A stretch of 64,000 bases of DNA, from NCBI GenBank assembly GCA_030762175.1, contig CM060834.1, forward strand, positions 30,694,501-30,758,500. Direction: 5' to 3'. Numbering within the stretch: the stretch's first letter is position 1; every line of letters starts with the position of its first letter. Of this stretch, positions 48,189 through 59,325 are shown piece by piece. The stretch comes from Metallyticus violacea (lineage: Eukaryota > Arthropoda > Insecta > Mantodea > Metallyticidae). A model generated the notes under the pieces. That model was not told the DNA's origin. It saw only the letters and a list, made by a program, of their open reading frames with translations, and did not search any database. Position numbers and translations under genes: made by a program.

Positions 48189-49151
48189 TCCTGTCACGAA
48201 AGGCAACGGAGAGAGCCGAACCCAAGAAATGGGCAATAAATGCAGGTGGACAGTACTGTCGTAACGCACGAGAAAAAACATAGTACGGCAAAAAATAAAT
48301 TTTGAATGCATTTCAATACTTAATAATATTTAACATACAACGAAAGTAAATGGGAAACTGTGTGTAGCAACGTAAAAAGTAAAGGCAAAAATAGATAAAG
48401 CTAAAGGCATTCACTTATCTTAACAGTAAAAGGTGGATTTTTTAACTTAAGCTAAACTAAGCTAATCTAACCGAACCGAACCTAACCGAACCAAACCGAA
48501 CGTAACCTAACCTAACCTAAACTAGCCGAATCTAATCTAAATTTACAATCTATGCGTTGTTTTGAATAACTGATACTACAAAAGGCATATGCTTCTTTTA
48601 ACAGTATAATTAATGGATTTTTTAACTTAAGTTAACTTTACCTAATTTAATCTAACCGAACCTAACCTAAATTTGCAACCTATGCGTTGTCTTAAATAAT
48701 TGATACGGGAATAGGTATAGACTTCTTCTAACAGTAAAAGTTGTGCAATTTTTAACCTAGCCTAAACTAACCTAAAGTTGTAACCCATAGTGCGAAGAAA
48801 ACAATGACGTGCAGCTTATGTAGTCATGAAGCAACAGTTAACTCCTTTTATTTGAACATTTACAGTACATGAAATAAAAATAAAACCACAACTTATACGT
48901 TATACTCTCTGAAAAATAACATTAAAAGTAATATTTATAATATTAAGAACAGAGAAGACAATATGTGAAGATTAAAAATGAAAAGATTAGCATTCGAGGG
49001 ATCAGACCTAATAAGTAATACCTTCATGCTTCTAGCCCAACACTCTAACCAACTATGCTATCAGGCCGACATGTACAACGTGGTAATTATCCTCTTACGT
49101 GTGTTGAATTCAACTTGGGCTCGGCTTTCTCCGTTGCCGTTCGTGAGAGGA
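48189..49151. repeat. Inverted repeat pair (38 bp) enclosing telomere-like repeats
   Basis: The minus strand of 48189-48226 and the plus strand of 49114-49151 both begin CTTGGG and match at 34 of 38 positions (core CTCCGTTGCC). The arms are about 890 bp apart. They share the GGAGAGAGCCGAA motif with the subterminal arms of the MITE at 7.7-8.7 kb. This may be a decayed foldback element; the outer ends are not found. Confidence 0.5.
48414..48795. repeat. Minisatellite with telomere-like CCTAA motifs
   Basis: Three tandem units starting near 48414, 48592 and 48722. Each has CTTCTTNTAACAGTA, then TTTTTAAC, then a run of CCTAA/CCGAA/CTAAT pentamers. The first two end with AATTT-CAA-CTATGCGTTGT. 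Perfect (CCTAA)3 occurs at 48506-48520. CCTAA is the complement of the insect telomere repeat TTAGG. Units differ in length (about 180 and 130 bp) mostly by pentamer number. Confidence 0.7.
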
Positions 49152-49194
49152 TCCCAAGAACCTTATTTTGTGTGGGTTATTGTTGGAACATCCA

Positions 49195-49400
49195 ATCGCA
49201 GGACATGAACCCATGTGATTTCAACTTTTTCTTTGGTTGAAAGAAACCCTGCGTGACAACAGGTTTCCAGATATTCTCTCCTTGCTATGCGCATAGAACC
49301 ATCTAGAGTCGACATCGACAATAACAAACGATGTACGATGGTTCTTATGATTGGGAAACCATGCAGGGCAACGCAGTAATATTGAAGGTCTGAAATATGA
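49195..49400 (+). pseudogene. Mariner-like transposase C-terminal fragment
   Basis: Plus-strand QDMNPCDFNFFFG matches the third catalytic Asp block (PCDF). After a frameshift, LKETLRDNRFPDILSLLCA and then VDIDNNKRCTMVLMIG resemble the following C-terminal region of the same type of transposase. No upstream catalytic blocks are visible. The family is reasonable but the fragment is short and degenerate. Confidence 0.5.
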
Positions 49401-50389
49401 TTTTTAGTGTAAGTTTAGTAACATGTTTGAAATAATGTCGTCACTTCTTTATTTACTATTTACGTACTTTTAAGAACGATTGTAAAATATTCAGCATCAA
49501 CATCTGACTCGTGTTGTTTGCAAAATTAGGCCTTATAATATTACAACTATTCATTGCAATAATTTTGTTTCAAAATGGTATGAACTAATATTTACCACTA
49601 TATGTTCACCTATCTTCTCCATTTCCTCCATTGATTTCAAAGAAAAGTATGCCGCAATTAACATAAAGAGTTATGCTGTGCTTCCATAACACCCACTACA
49701 AAGGAGAAGGAATGAGAAACACCGAGTCACAGTGTTAGCGAGTTTCAGAAAGTACTCCAGATCATATGAGTATTGTTGCGACGACTGCAAGGCTGCACGT
49801 TTCAGGAGGCTGAACAACCACCTACAGCCTATTTCTAGCACTAAGTTACATGAACCCTTATGTAAAATGAATGTATCTTTGTAGAAAGGAATTAAATAAT
49901 GACAGGGAAATATAATAACGTATAATAATTGTGTGTTTAATAGAAAAAACTCCATTGCGTTTTTAATTCAAAGACATGAAAAATTTATTGGGGATTGGAC
50001 TGAAAAATGACATAGATCACTTATTTCTGTAACTTAAAACATTTAGGACCGAAACTTTTATTTCATTTTGTACACCGTTTAAAAAAATAACTAAAAGAAC
50101 GAGTAATTATGCCCGTTTTGCAGAACTGTCACAACCCATACACCAAAAGTTTATGATTAAAATTAAAAAAGTGTCCCCCTTAGGTCTCCAACCTGATTAT
50201 TCATCTCTGGAGTAAATTAAAGGAGGGAGTTAACAAAACAATCCTCACACTCTTAAAAAACAGAAACTTAACTTACGAGAGTCGCCGTGAGAATTTCCGG
50301 TAAATTTCTTTTTTCTTGGATGTTGTTTAAATATTCAGAAAAAAAAATTACTACATTTATACAGAGCGTTCCGTATATTGGAGGGCCGC
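49401..50389. other. No recognised gene
   Basis: AT-rich; nothing identified. Confidence 0.5.
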
Positions 50390-50936
50390 GGATTGGTGTA
50401 TGTGTGCTTCGCGCGCTATTATACTCGGAGAGGTAAATGAGCATTCTCTGTGCTCCAATACTTACTATTCTGTGAGGCAACATTACCATTTCAATGAAAC
50501 CATGCCTCATCTGCAAAAACTATTAAACGTCAACTACATTTTGTAAAATCCAGTTACAGAAATTTACTCATCACGAGGTTGTAATTCATGAGCTATAGTC
50601 ACTCTATAGGGTTTCAATTTTAAAAGTTTAGCAGCTCTATGAACAGAAGACCCACTTGCTGTCTTAGAGACTTCTTTGGACATCGTTCGAATGATGCATT
50701 AATATCGTCAATTTTTTTCCTCCATTAGAACATTTCTTTTCGCTTCTTAGGTTTAGCGATCCCGTTGTCCTAAACTTATTAACCACACATCTAACAGTTT
50801 CTCTACCTGGAACTGGAATATCAGGAAATTTATCCTGAAATTGTCTACTCATTTGTCTATTTGATTCGGTTTTTACGTTATGTATCGTACATAATATTCT
50901 TTGTTCAAGCATGAATTTTTCAGTAAACATTTCAGT
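50390..50936 (-). pseudogene. Transposase relic with DUF4817-like N-terminus
   Basis: Minus strand. The N-terminal block LEQRILCTIHNVKTESNRQM, QFQDKFPDIPVPGRETVRCV and VNKFRTTGSLNLR fits the helix-turn-helix region that Pfam calls DUF4817, found at the start of many insect Tc1/mariner-superfamily transposases. About 400 bp on, another frame reads DEAWFH, stop, NGNVASQNSKYWSTENAH, the block around the first catalytic Asp in that group. The intervening part is decayed and the later catalytic residues are missing. It is dead by frameshifts, stops and truncation. Confidence 0.65.
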
Positions 50937-52494
50937 GGATTAATAAGAATAATCTAATGTAAATAACACACAACACAGATGTCTTGAATAAATTTTAACT
51001 TTTGAGATGCACAATGAACAAACTCTAATCATTACAACTCGAACAGAAGGCACCAACTGGCACAGCATAACAAGCTCATAAACGTAGCCTTGAGCGGGTC
51101 ATTCACCGCTACTGACCTACTGAAATAATACCGAGGTCACTGCAGTGCAAGAGAAACACGCATATACGCGATCTATGTCCCGGCTATAAATGGAAAGCAT
51201 GGTATTAAAAATATCTACAGAGGCACTATCACCATATTATAACAATAGATTTCTGTGAATATTTTGGGAACTTTGCAGCTTTCCTTGTTTATTTTGCAAC
51301 ACTGAATTCACTAGCAGTCTCTTCTACTCATTTTGCAGAAAAAATCACAAGCTAACTGCCTAATTCTTGCACATCAACAAAAGAAGTAACTCAAATATTT
51401 TCACTAAATGTAAAATATTCTCGATAGGTTTGTTATTGCAATGTTTTGGCTAATGATACTTCGGATTTTAAAAAGGATTCTGAATTTTAAGGATAAAAGA
51501 AGGCCAGGACAATTAAGTTTAAAATAAAGAATAAATTTCACTGTAAGGACGCCTTTTTAGGTTACGACATCTCCAGAAACTTCTACGCGGTTGGTCGCGC
51601 GATGAGAAATATCTCACAAAAGCAAACAGATCTTATTAATTATGGTGAGACCAACTTCAAACTGTACCAGCTTATACGGAAAGAATAAAAAGACCAACTT
51701 TCAACATAACAATTTAAATGATTTTATTTTTAAAATAATCTGTGAGATAACACACTCGCGGGCTAAGAGTAACTTCCGCCTACAATTCTCAAAGGGATTA
51801 CAGCAAGTAATGTATTTTTTTTTACACAGGAACCAAAATAGTGGATAAAGCTTTCTAAGTTCTTTCCATATTTATTCATATGTTATTATTGAAGAAATCG
51901 TTATGAAAATATTTCATGTTTAGCGCAACACTACTACTGAATGCAAACTAGAATGCATAATTATATTTAGAGCAGTCCCCATTATCTTTTGTGACGTTGA
52001 AGGGAGCTTTGATGAGTACAAAGCAATTTTAAGAGACAATAGACGCAGATTTATGCTTGAAAATTTAAAACAATATTTGAAGATGAACTATTATCATAAA
52101 AAAATTAAGATGAACAAATTTGTAATAGTACCAAAATGTTGCAATTATTTTAATACCAATTATCAATTGTTGTCCTGTTGTTAAACAATAACACCATTAT
52201 TTATGGTTTTTAATAGCCTGACAATTTGATAAAATACAGATACGTGAGATAAGTAATAAGTAATGGTAACTGGGTGTTTCTTTTTCTGGAGAACAAGGAA
52301 CAACAGGAAAAATATAAGATATACGATTGAAAGTGTGTGGAATGTACTTTTGAATGAAGCCACTAGATAGTGTATGTGAATAGAGCTTTTGTGTCTCAGC
52401 ACGCCCCGAAGTTCAGTTGGTGAACCTCAGTGGTAAGGAATGGAGGTAACGAAGAGTGAACAGCTTGCATATGTGAAGGCAGGAATGCACGATA
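50937..52494. other. No recognised gene
   Basis: AT-rich; nothing identified. Confidence 0.5.
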
Positions 52495-53370
52495 ATGCCA
52501 CACAGAGCGACGGTAAGCGCTGGGGTGCGTGTCCTATCTAATGGAACATCAGCGTGGTGGACAGAGGACTTCCAGCGGGGCAGAATGTCAACTGCCGATC
52601 TGCTGAGAGTCCGCGAACGAGGATGTACGGGTGATGGTGGTGGAGCAATGCTTACCGATGATAGACGCTGGACACTTGTGAATTAGAAGAGCAAATAGGA
52701 ATTCCGATAAAAACAGTGCACCGCATTTTACGGGAGGACCTCAGCATGTGCAAACTGGGTACCAATCTATTAAGCGGAATCGGTACGAAACAAGTCACAT
52801 CAATCAGGAAGATTTCATGTTGAATTGCATAGCTCCAATTGATGAAACGTGGGCAAGGAGTAATGAGCCAGAACTCAAGCGACAGACCACCTTGTGTCAC
52901 CAAGCTAATACAAGTTTCGCTAAACTCCTTCACAACAAAAGTCATGGTCATTCTGGCGTATGAAAGTTAAGGTGTGCTTAAGTGTCATACAGTCAGGGGG
53001 CCTGTGAATGCTCAATAATTTAGGATTTTTTTTTTGGTGTCGCAATTGCGCCGTGCTGTGCGCACCAAACGGCTAGAACTTTTAAACAAAGTCGTTATTC
53101 TCCAAGATAATGCGGTCTCTCACACAGCTACGCGGTGCGGAGAAGTTCTTCCACACATGGCATATTCACGATCTCAGTCCCTGAATTATGATCTCATTCC
53201 CAAAGTGAAGTAGACATTGTATGAATACAAAACGGACATCTTGACAGCATTTCGACGAGAAGTGGCTCACGTTAGCAATTCACATGCAGCAGAGGTATTC
53301 ATCGCTGGCAACAAACCTTCGATGTACTTGGAGACTACTTCGAGGGCTACTAATCACCATGGATTACCTG
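52495..53370 (+). pseudogene. Decayed mariner-superfamily transposase
   Basis: A transposase relic read across frames. An N-terminal part ends in DRRWTLVN; next is LEEQIGIPIKTVHRILRED, a helix-turn-helix of the mariner/SETMAR DNA-binding type. IDETWARSNEPELKRQ carries the first catalytic Asp, followed by SHGHSGV/ILAYE-like residues. Further on are VVILQDNAVSHTA with the second Asp and SLNYDLIPKVK, where the expected PCD triplet bearing the third Asp is missing. The end is DILTAFRREVAHVSNSHAA and IHRWQQTFDVLGDYFEGY before a stop. At least three frameshifts and several stops are present. It differs in sequence from the other mariners here. TIRs were not found. Confidence 0.75.
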
Positions 53371-54798
53371 GAAGACCCGTTCTGTCGGATTGGCAACCCT
53401 ATGTCAGTAGTAGTTGTGTGTAACTTTTGCTTATGCCATAATAAACACATTTTCCGGTTGCTTGTGTTAAGTAAGGGTCGCCTACATTCTTATGATTTAT
53501 CCCTCTATTGTATTCATTATTTTTCTCCATTTGTATAAAATGTAGTATATATTTTACTCCATATTAAACCATATTTATTACACATAAACCCTAGTCCTGC
53601 ATTAATTAGAAGGTTACGAATCATGTTGTTCCCGTCCAAGGTCACTATAATCCCATTACGCTTATCATTAGCTCCGCTATGAACGGCGAGGGCAATAAGT
53701 AACCCAAAGTACTGACAGATCTTAAATGGATCACTTGGTTTATTGCACTAAATATGACAGCACTTTTTGTTTAAAACTGGTAATACGGGTTTATTTTCTC
53801 ATACAGCTTATTAAATTAAATTTATAAAGCAAAAATTGTACCTTCAGAACTCTAATGTCAAAAATGTACAAATCGATTTAACGATAAAACGTAATTTTTA
53901 CTAAAAGTCTTTGAAAGTATAGTTTCTAAAATATGCATTAATATCGCGAATAAGGAATTTTCTGATTAGTCAAAGAATATATAACTGAATGCAATTAAAA
54001 ATAATGTCCCTAGTCAACGCTATTGTAGTCTAATAGCAAACACAGGCATTTCTAATTCATGTCATTTTGATAAGGAACGTTTTTGAAAAAGATGTTGCCA
54101 ATAATGTATTTATTCCATGGTTTGGGTAAAGAAATGTTCAGCCAATATGAATTTATAGTCAACGAGTGTACTATTTGCTTCTTAATTTCAATATTCTTTC
54201 CTTGGTCTGTAGTTAACTGTACATATCTTTAGAGTATTTTTAATAAATATTATTTTTTTCCTTTAAATACACATTCGAACGTGTTTAAACTACCAAATGT
54301 TATTTATGGTTTCGTTTCCTGTGGATTTTTTTTTTTATCTGTTTGTACCAATCCAATACAATCCAAATGATGTTTTGTAAATGGAGAAATGTGCTTTAAA
54401 TATAAATTATCCGCATACTGGCCTAATGGGGTTTCAAATATGGCCCCGAAAGACAGCAAACACTGTCACCCATGGCAGTCTTTTATCTGAAAAACAAAGT
54501 AGAGACGAAATTTCGTCTTTTAAGTTGGATTATTAAAAGAAAATCTAAAGAAATGCTTCCACTTGTAAAGTACAATAGAAGTTTATAATAGGTTGTGACG
54601 TCTCGTTATATAAAGATATATAACAGCATTCGTTGATTTTCTCTGCCTTACTGATATGACTAGCATAAACCATGTTTACTGTGAGAGATATATCGCGCTC
54701 CCCTATGTAATCCGTTGATTTATCTCCAATGTACAGCATAAATAAAACAATGTGAGGTCTTCCGACCGTGAGAGACACCGAGCTTTTTAATAGCATTT
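53371..54798. other. No recognised gene
   Basis: AT-rich, with a 14-bp palindrome GACGAAATTTCGTC at about 54506-54519. Confidence 0.5.
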
Positions 54799-55040
54799 AA
54801 CTTCCGTTTTTACTACTAAAGCATCACAAGCGGGACACTGATGATACGTGAGATGAAATAATTAATTGTGGAATGATTTTTCATTAAAAGAACAGTTCTA
54901 GGCCTCAGATTAGGGTACCTCTGCAGCATTTGGAATTTATGAGGACTGAAGAAAACGTGGACAAAGTAAGTGCGGTTCTGGTGAGAATAGAACACCAGAC
55001 ATTTACTTAGGTTCTTAGGCGACGATGTGATATATTGTGC
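54799..55040 (-). mobile_element. SINE-C copy 1
   Basis: Minus-strand repeat related to 55300-55503. Shared plus-strand blocks are CGTTTTTACTA, GGACACTGATG, AGGGTAC, GCATTTG and AATTTATGAGGACTGA. The right part (54975-55000) has a degraded box B (GTGTTCTATTCTCACC on the minus strand). The block AAATGC-[CT]-G-[CG]-GG before GTACCCTAA resembles a common insect tRNA-SINE body. Boundaries are approximate. Confidence 0.5.
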
Positions 55041-55299
55041 CAACATTGATAGAGCACTGGCGACTTCGCTTATAAACCAGACAAATGGGTTTAGATGTTT
55101 GTGACACAGTATTGGCAGTACTCAAGCGGTTTCGTGGGTTGGCACGCATTGATACAAAGTAGTTAGACAAATACCATGGAGAAGCTGCTGCGAAAGATTT
55201 AAATTATAAATCATGCCCTGTTGTGCATTTTTTCCGCGGTAAAGAAACCTGCTGTAATTATTCTCCAGGAATAAATGTCTGTTGTTTTTAAAGCAATTT

Positions 55300-55513
55300 T
55301 AACGCCCGTTTTTACTAGTGAGAGGTGGACACTGATGGTATATGAAATGAAATGATATATTGGAAAAGGTTTTTTTTAAAGGAAGGAAACGTCTCACGCC
55401 TAAATTTAGGGTACATCCCCGGCATTTGCAATTTATGAGGACTGAGGAAAACCTAGAGAAAACCTCGGTCAGGGAGGATGGTCCTAGCGGGATTGGAACC
55501 CCTAGTAGTATAG
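55300..55513 (-). mobile_element. SINE-C copy 2, split by SINE-A copy 2
   Basis: Minus-strand. Box B is GGTTCCAATCCC (55487-55498 complement), followed by body AGGTTTTCCTCAGTCCTCAT and CAAATGCCGGGGATGTACCC. The head continues beyond the SINE-A insertion at 55821-55850 (minus: GCGCTGAGTTCACTG). It aligns with the copy at 54.8-55.0 kb over about 180 bp in the same orientation. Confidence 0.6.
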
Positions 55514-55808
55514 AATTTTATTTACTTTCTTTACGGACGCTCTTTAACATCTCAGGTCATCAGCATCCCATTATATTCAGGGCGTGAAACGGCCGATAAA
55601 TTTTGCTCAGAGGCCTCTTTTTTTCAGGCTTGAGGTTCTTTTTCGTGCCGTAAATGTACGACAGGATCCGCGGCTTTACTTTCCTTCCAAAGGAAGCCAT
55701 ACTTAAGATTTTTATGCCCGAAAAAAATCCATCGGTCCTGGCCGGGATCGAACCCGTGATCTTGGGCTTAGGAGGCAAGTATGGTAACCACTACACCACC
55801 AGGACCAA
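55514..55808 (-). mobile_element. SINE-A copy 2, nested in another SINE
   Basis: Minus-strand copy of the same family, 295 bp, with complete tRNA-like head (CCTGGTGGTGTAGTGGTTAC; box B GGGTTCGATCCC), body and TAAA-type tail. Target duplication CTAGTAGTATAG (55502-55513) and CTAGTAGTACAG (55809-55820) differ at one base. It landed in the tRNA-like head of the SINE-C copy at 55.3-55.5 kb, next to that element's box B. Confidence 0.85.
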
Positions 55809-55820
55809 CTAGTAGTACAG

Positions 55821-56776
55821 TGAACTCAGCGCTTGTTTGAATAAAGAACAGCATTATATGCAAGAAGCAATAAGTTATTCTATAATTATAATTTGGACGT
55901 GTGCTTTCAAAACTCCAAATACTGACAAACGGTCAGTCTATCTTCAGTACACATCAAAATATTTTCGTCTTTCATGTAGTACATCACACTAAGAATAAAG
56001 AGCTCTAAAGTCTAAAACGGAAAACAGTACACTGCCGAAACAATCGCAGAATCCGAATGGGTTCGTCCAATCTTGTAACGTGTGCTAAAATAAGCAAACA
56101 CATGGTGGGGTGTAGAGACTTTGTAATGGACCAGGAATACACAAACATTCCCCGCTTCGTTACTGTAAACAAGCTACCCAGGGATTCTATTCTTTGCAGC
56201 TGGAACAGTTCTAAAAGGGAAATTGCAGATATGTTGATAAACTACAACTCTCGAATAACACTGTTAAGCCTGGAGTCAATAAAAACATTGACGGTAATTA
56301 ACAAATATTGGATCGGAGTGTCGGAGCAAGCAAACGTTAACATTTCAAATTGTTGTTCACAAACGAAAAATTGTTATTCAGAATTACTCCCAATAGATAT
56401 TCAGTTGAATTACAAATGATAGCTGCAAAAGTAACTTGAAGATATTCAGAATAATGAATAAGGAAGGGTTTAAAAATTAATCGATTAAAATACTTATACT
56501 TTGATTTTACACAACGTAACATCAAAAACTATTCTTTTAGGAGGAATGTTAATACATTTCTAGGCTTGTTTATCAGTTTTTCCACCCGACACCCCAATTT
56601 TGATCCATACCCGTAGTTCAAAAAGAGAAAACAGTTTTTTGGGGTGGTGGTTTTTGAAAGTGCTGCTCTTAACTACTTCTAACAGCAATACTTACCTTCA
56701 ATTGTTTCTATGCAATATGGCGGCAGTTGCCACTATTTTTTTCAGACTTCGTAAATATCATTCAATAGCTCAGAAC
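55821..56776. other. No recognised gene
   Basis: Starts with the remaining head of SINE-C copy 2. A 120-codon plus-strand open frame (56057-56419) was checked and matches no family I recognise. Confidence 0.4.
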
Positions 56777-58480
56777 AGTGGTTCCGAATTTGTAAAGTCA
56801 TGAAGTATTTTTCAGTGGAAAAGTTCCTCACGGAGTGCACATCAGCAGATGTAATTTACTCTTGAACAATTCGAAGAAATGGAATTTTCATCTGGTACTT
56901 ATTGGTAATACTATATGAGGATAGAACGTAAACATTCAGACTTTAGAAATGTAAACATGTGAAACATGCTTCGTTGATTTATTTTATTACAAAAATGTTT
57001 TCATCTTTAATTTCATTACATGCATTACAAAACAAACAAACAAAACACTTTACAACGTACTAAAGGTAAATATTGTAGATCATTAATACATCCTCATAGA
57101 TCTGGTACATAAACCATGTTTAATGTTGCAAAACCAAAAAATGCTATTTGGGACCGTAAAATAACTATTATGAGAGGGTCGAGACTGAACTGACTTACAT
57201 TACATAGATATATCTGGTTAAAATTGGGACAGCTGGGGCCAAATATCTGTCTCCACATCGAGAGGAGATGTGTGATTGTTTTTGTATCTAATAAGTGACT
57301 GCAAATGGCAAAGGGATAGTTTTAGCTTTATCAGACAAAACTTTAAATTCGTCTTTCAACTGAAAACAGAATTAATATTGTGCTTTTTTATTTGAAAAAA
57401 ATCTTCTATCATAGATCTAATGTCAAGGCAATCAAGTGTTCATATTGCTGCGTTGTCAGAGAGGCTGCTTTTCTGACACAGCAGAAAATGAGTTTACAAT
57501 CCAAAAAAAATCTTTCGCTTTTTTATGGAAATTCTTCCCGAAAATAACTGTTGAATATATCAAGCAAAGTTAGTAAGTGAACTTGAAACTCATTTAAGAA
57601 ACCTCAGGTATGTCTGAGTCTAATTCTTCTATAAATTCTTTTACCATTGGGAAGCTATCAAGATTGTCATTGTTCAATGATTCTGCCCAAAACTTGATTT
57701 TCTTTTTGAGATTCATCGCTGGCGTCAAACACTGCTGTTGATCTTCATTGAGGTAAGAGGCTTATATTATTAACTTTCTGAAAAATATCACCTAAATATG
57801 TCAATTTTATGAGTCAACGTTCGTCACATAACCTGTCTTCTAAAGTGAAGTCATTGTCAGTCAGGTACTTTTTGATTTCAGCCTTCATTTCAAAGAGCCA
57901 AGTCAAACTCTTGCCTCGAGGGAGTCACCTTATTTCTGATTGATTTGTTTTATTTACGGACGGTCTTTAACATCTCAGGCCATCAGCGTCCCATTCTATT
58001 CAGGGCGTGAAACGGCCGACAAATTTTGCTCAGAGGCCTCTTTTTTTAGGCTTGAAGCTTTTTTTCGTGCCGTAAAAATACGACACGGGACCCACGGCTC
58101 GCCCCCTTCCGAAGGAAGCCATAATTAGGATTTTTACGCCCGGAAAAATCCATCGATTCTGGCCGGATTTGAACCCGCACCTTATTTCTGTGTGAAAAAA
58201 AAAAAGTAAAGATGTAATAACTCCGCATGTCATACGCAATACTTTGAATAGCCTGGTATTCTTAAGCCGTGATTTAATAAAATTCATTAATTTCACGCTT
58301 TTGTCAAGGAGTCCTTTTAGGACAGGTGGCATCTTCTTCACTACAAGGACTTGGCGGTGGAGGACGACTTGGCTATTGCTTTACTTTTTTCCTTTTAGTT
58401 TAATTTTTGAGATCACACCAGATACTATTTCAGTCATGGCCTTCGTGCCGATTGTGCACACATCGACAAAATTATTCCAT
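56777..58480 (-). pseudogene. hAT-superfamily transposase relic (ZBED/SCAND3-like), split by a SINE
   Basis: A minus-strand hAT transposase read through several frames. In order: WNNFVDVCTIGTKAMTEIVSG, where the usual catalytic Asp position reads Ile; VVLHRQVLVVKKMPPVLKGL; LMNFIKSRLKNTRLFKVLR; and TSLLFFFHTEIR. Next comes a SINE-A insertion (57939-58177). The frame then resumes with stop-LPRGKSLTWLFEMKAEIKKY, the stop replacing a conserved Trp. Further along are FDASDE, KKKIKFWAESLNNDNLDSFP and the W-I-V-N-S-F block before the dimerisation region, which shows LPFAVTY. The 3' terminus is CAGTGGTTCC on the plus strand at 56777, a typical hAT end; the opposite terminus and the 8-bp duplication were not found. 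Many stops and frameshifts make it inactive. Confidence 0.75.
57939..58177 (-). mobile_element. SINE-A copy 3, 5'-truncated, inside the hAT relic
   Basis: Minus-strand, 239 bp, flanked by a perfect 13-bp duplication CACCTTATTTCTG (57926-57938 and 58178-58190). The front of the tRNA-like head, including box A, is missing; a degraded box B (GGGTTCAAATCC) is the first part kept, as in 5'-truncated retroposition. The body retains the GCTTCCTTCGGAAG hairpin and the terminal AAAGACCGTCCGTAAATAAA. It sits within transposase sequence, between two adjacent codons of the hAT relic. Confidence 0.87.
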
Positions 58481-58979
58481 TGTTACTTTCGGGAGGTCAA
58501 GCATGTACCTAAATAATTTTACTTCATTTTTACCAAAACGCGAACTCATGGCCGCACAAAATTCACAATTTTAAGACTTGGTAATTTTTTTAATCTTTCA
58601 CTTTCTGCAAGGATTACTAAATTTTTCGCAGAGCACTGTTTGAAATCCGCTGGCTTAGAATAACAAATATTCATTTTTTCCTGAAAAGTTAACAGTTTAG
58701 CAATGGAATACAACATTTTAAACAAAGCTGTATCAGTTTTCTTTAAGAATTATATTATTACAATTAAACTTCCACAAAAAGATTCTGTGCAAAGTGGCAA
58801 TTATGTAAATGTTATAACGTTTAAATATTTAACTTTAAGCTACCTTAAGTTACGTTTAGCTCCCCTTTTTAATACCAGTTTATACGCTTTTTACATAGTT
58901 AATACTACAAAAAATTCGTATTTTACATTATACACATTAAAAACCGTTTTGATAATTTCCTAGTGTAGCCATTATTGAC
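58481..58979. other. Possible N-terminal remains of the hAT relic
   Basis: No BED zinc finger or hAT terminus could be recognised; AT-rich. Confidence 0.4.
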
Positions 58980-59325
58980 CACCTCCTTGGTTTACTGGTT
59001 AGTATTGTTGATTGCTGGCCGGAAGGCCCAGGTTGATTCCCGGTACCAACTTAGAACTGTTTCTATGTTAAGGCGGTATGGAACGGGATCTACCCAGCCT
59101 CGCGAGGACAATTGAGAAGCTGCCTGATGGAGAGGTGGCGTTCTTCGACGATAAAGAGCCGCGTATTAGGCGACGAGCAGGGTGCTGGCATGCTGTTCAA
59201 ATGCTCTCCTGCAATACTTCCCTCTATCAATGAAGTCGTAAGACGGAAATAGAGGACGCAGCGGTCGCCGCGGCAGACCAAGGCTCACCCCGGGCTATAG
59301 CGCGAAACAAGAAGAAGAATATTTC
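58980..59325 (+). mobile_element. SINE-B, second tRNA-derived SINE family
   Basis: A tRNA-like head with box A TGGTTTACTGGTTAG (58988-59002) and box B GGTTGATTCCC (59032-59042) is followed by a GC-rich body and an AAGAAGAAGAA tail near 59309-59319. The body shares nothing obvious with SINE-A. No convincing target duplication was found (TTATTG flanks are too short). The sharp GC rise against the surroundings supports one discrete insertion. Confidence 0.6.

Noticed and set aside
48045..48239. 64-codon plus-strand open frame
   Set aside because: Its 3' part is one arm of an inverted repeat shared with 49114-49151; repeat, not gene.
56057..56419. 120-codon plus-strand frame MGSSNLVTCAKISKHMVGC
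   Set aside because: No family recognised and overlapping reverse frames are open; not enough to call a gene.
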